Shown here piece by piece: positions 21,322 through 25,748 of a stretch of 25,748 nt of DNA (position 1 is its first letter; each line of letters begins with the position of its first letter). Position numbers and translations under genes: made by a program. Origin of the DNA: a virus; the IMG/VR virus record IMGVR_UViG_3300048833_000037, positions 1 to 25,748 of that record; one strand, given 5' to 3'. The notes beneath the pieces are model-generated. The model did not search any database, had not been told where the DNA came from, and saw nothing but the letters and a program-made list of their open reading frames with translations.

Positions 21322-21361
21322 CTCGTGGTCTTGCTCTAATCCTCAAGGGCGAGATCACGAG
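21322..21361 (+). other. Strong hairpin between portal and scaffold genes
   Basis: CTCGTGGTCTTGCTC (21322-21336) pairs with GGGCGAGATCACGAG (21347-21361) through 15 pairs including three G-U, with a 10-base loop. No T-run follows. It may be an RNA processing or stability element that sets scaffold and capsid levels. Confidence 0.65.
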
Positions 21362-21424
21362 GCACATCTCACCTCAAACGTATCAGCAAACGTACAGGCT
21401 GTAAAAACTAATAAAGGAGAGTAT

Positions 21425-22219
21425 ATGGCAGAGGAAGCCACAGACGTAATTCCAGAGACTACAGAAGTAGTCGAGGATGCAGTTGAGACAACAACTGAAA
21501 CTGAATCGTCAGAAGTAGAACAAACAACTGAAGAAACACAAGCCGAAGAGACTGAATCAGTCGAGGCAAGTGAAGATTCAGAGGAAGAAAGTGATAGCAC
21601 GGAAACAGTAGCAGAGGAGGAATCCGAAGCAGATGAAACGAAAGAGCTAAAACCAAAAAGCCAAAACAGGTTTCAACAACTGGCTAATGAACGGAACTAC
21701 TGGAAACAGAAAGCCGAAGAACTAGAACAGTTAAAAGTACCAACAGAGGAAGATTATTTAGAAGCTGGAGACGATGAACTTACGGCATCTGTCAAAGCGA
21801 TTAAAGCTGAAAGAGAACGAGATAAAGCTGTAGATAGCATCGTCAACCTTAATCAGTCAATCACGAATGACATGCAGGCTGTACAACATGAATTTCCAGA
21901 ACTAGACCCTAACTCTAAGGTATTTAACGAAAAACTAGCTAAAAGTCTCATGGATCAATATGACCGTGACACCGGAGCTGAGTATGACCCTGATTCTGGC
22001 TTGATGATAAGCACTACACAACTTCCATATCAATACATTAAAGACAAAATGGACTTGATAGGCATGACTAAAGCAGAAGCTACAGTCGAGGCACAGAAGA
22101 ATGTTGAGAGAATGGTTGCACAGTCAGATACTCCTAGCAGTACTGCACCACAACCACAAAACACAAACGGTGAATCACTAGAGCAAATGCGAGAACGTCT
22201 AGCCGGACTCAAGTTCTAA
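21425..22219 (+). CDS. Capsid scaffold protein
   Basis: A 264-residue protein with a very acidic, Thr/Ser/Glu-rich first 75 residues, then a coiled coil (FQQLANERNYWKQKAEELEQL) and a helical C-terminus that ends in a MRERLAGLKF tail. Composition, length and place directly before the major capsid gene are typical of scaffolds, which bind capsid protein through the C-terminal helix and leave before maturation. Start ATG 21425 follows AAAGGAG. Confidence 0.85.
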   Translation: MAEEATDVIPETTEVVEDAVETTTETESSEVEQTTEETQAEETESVEASEDSEEESDSTETVAEEESEADETKELKPKSQNRFQQLANERNYWKQKAEELEQLKVPTEEDYLEAGDDELTASVKAIKAERERDKAVDSIVNLNQSITNDMQAVQHEFPELDPNSKVFNEKLAKSLMDQYDRDTGAEYDPDSGLMISTTQLPYQYIKDKMDLIGMTKAEATVEAQKNVERMVAQSDTPSSTAPQPQNTNGESLEQMRERLAGLKF

Positions 22220-22237
22220 TAGAAAAGGACAAATTCG

Positions 22238-23155
22238 ATGGCTGACACTACAAGCTCAACCCTAGCTGCCGATCTGCAAACCTATTTCAGCAAACGACTT
22301 CTTGATATTAACGAGAAGGATGCTGTATTGCAGACTGCTGCTTACAAAGAAAATATACCAAGTAACTCAAGCAAGACTATTAGCTTTACGCAATACTCTC
22401 GACTTGCTGTACCTGGCTCTGTACTAACAGAAGGTACTACACCTTCAAACACTACTGTATCTAACGCTGCTGTAACCGCAGTTGTAGACCAGTGGGGTGC
22501 ATTCGTAACACTAACAGATATCGCTGAATTAACTGTCAAGCACCCAGTTGTAGGCGAAATCGAAATGCTACTTGGCGAACAAGCTAACGAAACTATTGAA
22601 ACTCAAATCAATACCGTACTTGTTGCTGGTACAACAGTTCAATACGCAGGAACAGGTAATGCTGCTCGTGCTGACTTGGCTGCTGGTGACGTAATGACTA
22701 CTACTGAATTACAGAAAGCACTAAAGACACTACGTGTTAATGGCGCTCGACCTGTAATGAATGGTAACTTCGTACTGTTTGTTGACCCAAGTGTTGAACA
22801 AGACCTATTAGCTGACTCAACTTTCAAAGCTACTGCACAATTCGGTTCAGTTGCTAAGACTGGTGAATCATACGCTAAAGGCGCTGTTCTTGGCACATGG
22901 TTCGGTATAGAAGTACGCAGAAGCAATGTTATCCCAACAATCGCTTCTACTACTACTGTACACACTAGCTATCTTGTAGGACGCAATGCTTACGCAATGA
23001 CGACTCTACAGAACCTAGAAACCTACGTTGAAGCCCCTGGTGGAAACGCAGACCCACTTCACCAACGTCGAACTATCGGTTGGAAAGTCGCATTCAAGAG
23101 CGTTATCTTGAACCAAAACTTCATGGTTCGTATCGAAACAGGAAGCGCATTCTAG
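22238..23155 (+). CDS. Major capsid protein, N4-gp56 type
   Basis: A 305-residue capsid protein. The segment SKTISFTQYSRLAVPGSVLTEG, split here, and then VDQWGAFVTLTDIAELTVKHPV with LLGEQANETIETQINTVL follow the N4-gp56 family pattern, one of the HK97-fold groups. The C-terminal RRTIGWKVAFKS segment fits too. It self-assembles on the scaffold encoded just upstream. AAAGGA precedes ATG 22238. Codon use is more even than in the neighbours, as expected for an abundant protein. Confidence 0.9.
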   Translation: MADTTSSTLAADLQTYFSKRLLDINEKDAVLQTAAYKENIPSNSSKTISFTQYSRLAVPGSVLTEGTTPSNTTVSNAAVTAVVDQWGAFVTLTDIAELTVKHPVVGEIEMLLGEQANETIETQINTVLVAGTTVQYAGTGNAARADLAAGDVMTTTELQKALKTLRVNGARPVMNGNFVLFVDPSVEQDLLADSTFKATAQFGSVAKTGESYAKGAVLGTWFGIEVRRSNVIPTIASTTTVHTSYLVGRNAYAMTTLQNLETYVEAPGGNADPLHQRRTIGWKVAFKSVILNQNFMVRIETGSAF

Positions 23156-23176
23156 TAGCAATACTGAATGACCCTA

Positions 23177-23198
23177 TGGGGGAGGGGTAAATCCCCCA
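23177..23198 (+). other. GC-rich hairpin after capsid gene
   Basis: TGGGGGA (23177-23183) and TCCCCCA (23192-23198) form seven pairs around an eight-base loop. There is no T-run. It could be a weak terminator or a 3' end protector for capsid mRNA, lowering expression of later genes. Confidence 0.6.
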
Positions 23199-23221
23199 CT
23201 AACTAAGAGGAAGAGGAAACA

Positions 23222-23503
23222 ATGAGTAAAGACGTAAAAGCTGAATCACCAAAAGAGGAAGCTAAAGTTAAAATGATTGACCTAGTACTAGACCGACCTA
23301 TGACAACCAACGGTGTTGCTCTAGGATGGGAAGTTATTGACGGCAAACCTGAATTTACTGGAAAAGTGACTGTTACCGAAGCCATTGCAGAGGACTTAAA
23401 AGCTCGTATGGCACTAGCACAAGAATCTGACCGTGCAAGACTACGAAATGACGGACAGACTATTGATGCTGCACCTGGTGGCATAGCTGTAGGTGGCGCT
23501 TAA
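23222..23503 (+). CDS. Hypothetical small virion-region protein
   Basis: A 93-residue protein behind AAGAGGAAGAGG. It has a charged N-terminus, a strand-like core (IDLVLDRPMTTNGVALGWEVI) and a Gly/Ala-rich C-terminus. Small proteins after the capsid gene are often head fibres, decoration or head-completion proteins; I cannot tell which. Confidence 0.7.
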   Translation: MSKDVKAESPKEEAKVKMIDLVLDRPMTTNGVALGWEVIDGKPEFTGKVTVTEAIAEDLKARMALAQESDRARLRNDGQTIDAAPGGIAVGGA

Positions 23504-23505
23504 AG

Positions 23506-23967
23506 ATGGACGGAGTATTTAGGGAGGCAGTAAAGTATGAACCAACAGTCCAGCCTGATAATGCACCTAAATCTCCACCACCTATTCTCGCTAAATCTAC
23601 TGACGATAGAGGTTTATACGTCTATGAAACACTAGCAGGTCATCCATACACAGCAAAGCACTTCGACATGATGCCCCATTGGGAATCCCCAACATCAGAA
23701 ATGCAAGACAAGATTAAATCTGTCGATGAATGGGTGCAATCTAAGGCTAGAGAGAGGAATCTAGCAGACTCTAGTGCTTCATATGACGAAATTATAGACG
23801 GTGTACTCAAACAGATAGGCAAAAGTAAGAACGAATCTAAACAAGCTACATTTGAACGCATATCTAACGCTATAGAGGCTTACAAACGGCTTGAAATGGC
23901 TAAATTACCACCTGTACTAGACGTTAAATCAATGACACCAGACGAATACAAGAAAACGAGAGCATAA
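23506..23967 (+). CDS. Hypothetical head-region protein
   Basis: A 153-residue protein starting two bases after the previous stop. The first 70 residues are Pro-rich and partly ordered, and the rest is helical (EMQDKIKSVDEWVQSKARE, then TFERISNAIEAYKRLEMAKL). Position suggests a head-completion or adaptor protein. No family recognised. Confidence 0.7.
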   Translation: MDGVFREAVKYEPTVQPDNAPKSPPPILAKSTDDRGLYVYETLAGHPYTAKHFDMMPHWESPTSEMQDKIKSVDEWVQSKARERNLADSSASYDEIIDGVLKQIGKSKNESKQATFERISNAIEAYKRLEMAKLPPVLDVKSMTPDEYKKTRA

Positions 23968-24330
23968 ATGACACCAGATAGAACAAACTTACCTTATACA
24001 AGCCAGTCTGAGCAGTCTGTATTAAACAGATCGCAAGATTCTAAGTATGACGTAATTGCTGTTGAGTTACTCGTTGAGAATGACGCAGAGAATGCACTAG
24101 TCCGGTTAAAAAGAAGTGATTTAGGTGGCTCTTCTAATTCTAGTGCTACATTTGACATCAGAAACATAGAGGAAGATGCAACTTATAAATACTTTGGCTT
24201 TGAAGAACGTGGTGGTACAGACTGGCGAATCATGCGTAAGACTTTGGCGACTAGTACCTTTTTATACGCTACTGGTACGACAGATTATGCAACTAACTGG
24301 ACTGGCAAAGCAGGACTTACGTATGCGTGA
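23968..24330 (+). CDS. Hypothetical virion protein
   Basis: A 120-residue protein beginning directly after the previous stop. It reads as beta-rich (KYDVIAVELLVENDAENALVRL, split here, then TFDIRNI and TATYKYFGFEERGG-like strands). It ends in a Thr/Gly/Tyr-rich part. Possibly a tail or adaptor component. No family recognised. Confidence 0.65.
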   Translation: MTPDRTNLPYTSQSEQSVLNRSQDSKYDVIAVELLVENDAENALVRLKRSDLGGSSNSSATFDIRNIEEDATYKYFGFEERGGTDWRIMRKTLATSTFLYATGTTDYATNWTGKAGLTYA

Positions 24331-24357
24331 AACAATAATTAAACTAAAGGAGAAATA

Positions 24358-24789
24358 ATGTCAAAATCAAACACAACAGAGAACGATTTAGTAAAGTTCT
24401 ACGGAAACAACGTAGCAATGCCTTCATACGGCACTAACCTATATGTTCACCTACACACGGCTGACCCAGGCGAAGGTGGAACCAGCTCGACCAGTGAAGC
24501 AACCTACACTAGTTACGCTCGTGTAACAACTATTAGAGATAACACAGCTTGGACCATTTGTGATGCAGACGGAACACCTAATGCTAACGGTTCTGCTTTC
24601 AAGAACGCAGTAGATGTAGTCTTCCCAGAGTGTACTGGTGTATCAGATGATGAGGATATAACTCACGCTTCACTTTGTACTAATGCAGGACAGATACTTT
24701 ACTCAGGGGCTTTAACAGCTCAGATTAAGATTACCAACCTGACCACTCCGTACTTCCCAGCTGGCACACTAATCTTCAAGGAGGACTAA
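24358..24789 (+). CDS. Putative tail or virion structural protein
   Basis: A 143-residue beta-rich protein starting after AAAGGAG. LYVHLHTADPGEGGTSSTSE followed by YTSYARVT is a pattern I associate with small phage tail-fibre or tail-associated proteins. Gly/Ser/Thr-rich throughout. The assignment is by resemblance only. Confidence 0.7.
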   Translation: MSKSNTTENDLVKFYGNNVAMPSYGTNLYVHLHTADPGEGGTSSTSEATYTSYARVTTIRDNTAWTICDADGTPNANGSAFKNAVDVVFPECTGVSDDEDITHASLCTNAGQILYSGALTAQIKITNLTTPYFPAGTLIFKED

Positions 24790-24790
24790 A

Positions 24791-25411
24791 ATGGCTGAAT
24801 CATTTACTCAACTACCACCTAACTCAACAGGTAATAAGATACGAACCAGAACTAAAGTTATTGGTGCAAACACAGTTCACGAACAAGCTGTATATCAGGC
24901 AGCACTTCCTACCTATTACGCTTTAGCAGACGCAACAACTTTCGCAGCTAACAAACAACTCATCTCAATTCTTAACGCTACAGGCTCAGGTAAGGTCGTG
25001 GCTATTAAAAAGATGTTTATGATAAACACCCAGCTTGCTTCCGTAACTGGTGTAGCTGTCCGAGCTGATGTTAAGCGTATGACTGCTCACTCAGCTGGTA
25101 CAGTAATAACTCCACAATCTTGTGATAGCTTAAACGCTGCTTTACCTGCTGAAATTACTGTAAGAACTGGTGCAACAGTAACAGAAGGTGCATTACTTTT
25201 TCCATTAACTTTCACAAACGATGAAGCTGGTGCAACTCAGGCTTTCCCAAGTACTCAGTTAATGGCTGGATTAAACTGGATGCCAGAAGGTGTAGAAACT
25301 CAAGAAACTAGATTACGACCTGGCGAAGGACTAACGGTTAAGCAGATTACTTCTTCAACTGTCGGTCAATTTGCGTGGCTAATTGTCTTTACGGTAGATG
25401 ACGAGGTATAG
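24791..25411 (+). CDS. Virion structural protein, first of tandem pair
   Basis: A 206-residue beta-rich protein starting one base after the previous stop, behind AAGGAGG-like AAGGAGGAC. It is Ala/Thr-rich with a STGNKIRTRTKVIGANTV N-terminus. The next gene encodes a clear paralogue, so the pair may form a hetero-oligomer or be duplicated tail parts. No named family recognised. Confidence 0.75.
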   Translation: MAESFTQLPPNSTGNKIRTRTKVIGANTVHEQAVYQAALPTYYALADATTFAANKQLISILNATGSGKVVAIKKMFMINTQLASVTGVAVRADVKRMTAHSAGTVITPQSCDSLNAALPAEITVRTGATVTEGALLFPLTFTNDEAGATQAFPSTQLMAGLNWMPEGVETQETRLRPGEGLTVKQITSSTVGQFAWLIVFTVDDEV

Positions 25412-25414
25412 ACT

Positions 25415-25748
25415 ATGGCTGAAAGCTATACTCAACTAAGCGTAGACTCCACAGGCAACAAGATACGAGAACGTGAACGTACTATTGGTGCTAATGATGT
25501 TAGAGAACAAGCAGTCTTTCAAAGTGCTAGACAGTCTTATGTAGCTCTTGTAGAAGATAGTGTTTTCGCTAACTCCAAACAGCACTTCTCCTTATTTAAT
25601 GGAAGTGGTAGTGGCGTAATTGTTAGAGTGCAAAAGCTCTACATTACTAATATGGTGCTAACTACTGTCGCTGGTGGTATAAGACGACTTGATGTGAAGA
25701 AGATAAGTGCTTGCTCATCTGGTACAGATATAACTCCCCTTAAACAAG
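25415..25748 (+). CDS. Virion structural protein, second of pair, 3' cut
   Basis: Starts at ATG 25415 and runs off the right edge with 111 codons visible. It matches the previous product from the first residue: both have MAES-[FY]-TQL, STGNKIR, IGAN-x-V, EQAV, and NxxGSG-x-V. The copy lacks close identity in most of the rest, so the duplication is old. No function known. Confidence 0.75.
   Translation, partial: MAESYTQLSVDSTGNKIRERERTIGANDVREQAVFQSARQSYVALVEDSVFANSKQHFSLFNGSGSGVIVRVQKLYITNMVLTTVAGGIRRLDVKKISACSSGTDITPLKQ

Noticed and set aside
21355-21656. Minus-strand serine- or leucine-rich frames over the scaffold gene
   Set aside because: They arise from the biased Glu/Thr-rich codons of the scaffold N-terminus.
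24323-24358. Eleven-codon frame before the 24358 gene
   Set aside because: It contains the AAAGGAG of the next gene and has no independent support.
1-25748. Alternative genetic code with TGA read as an amino acid
   Set aside because: Most genes end in TGA in tight ATGA overlaps, and reading through would fuse neighbours into other frames.

Overview
This window is a contiguous, gene-dense piece of a tailed double-stranded DNA phage or prophage. Every gene I can support is on the + strand. Genes are short and tightly packed, mostly joined by ATGA-type stop/start overlaps, and the DNA is AT-rich. TGA is used throughout as an ordinary stop, so the standard bacterial code applies. The head genes (an N4-gp56-type major capsid protein, an acidic scaffold, a portal of about 600 residues) suggest a short-tailed phage, but the tail genes lie beyond the right edge, so this is tentative. 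The Shine-Dalgarno sequences and the secreted SLT-type lysin fit a Gram-positive or Patescibacteria/Saccharibacteria-like host. That host call is inference only.

Layout. 1-4181: early genes, namely a metallophosphoesterase, a possible MazG-like protein, an amino-DNA methyltransferase and small unknowns. 4182-6178: a control and replication block with a replisome-organiser-like gene carrying four internal iteron-like repeats, two promoter-terminator leaders, and a 444-base stretch without a gene. 6179-6679: a secreted lysin, oddly placed in the early half. 6763-9102: a recombination module with a probable single-strand annealing protein, a YqaJ/lambda-type exonuclease and a small SSB-like protein ending in DIPF. 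9124-9231: a large folded element of unknown class. 9286-11869: an ArpU-like or unknown regulator, a broken C5-cytosine methyltransferase, an HNH/NinG-like protein, a glutaredoxin and several micro-genes. 11838-15929: accessory unknowns, including a protein with 22 perfect 12-base repeats. 15930-16176: a promoter with a palindromic operator and a long leader. 16177-25748: the packaging and virion operon: terminase small and large subunits, portal, scaffold, major capsid protein, and small head or tail proteins, ending in two tandem paralogues, the second cut by the window edge.

How it works together. The methyltransferase and phosphoesterase probably modify or process DNA or nucleotides early. 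The rep-like protein would open the origin and load the helicase. The annealing protein, exonuclease and SSB-like protein form a recombination set. The late promoter near 16000 probably drives packaging genes, and a second promoter at 19151 drives the portal onward.

The most interesting signal is regulatory RNA. The 5' end of the rep leader transcript (4203-4229) is complementary over 27 bases (one G-U) to bases 6001-6027, just past the terminator in the lysin leader. The pairing would cover the whole left arm of the rep terminator. The portal start codon is buried in a three-tier hairpin that begins at the predicted transcript 5' end. Several other strong hairpins without U-tracts sit between genes.
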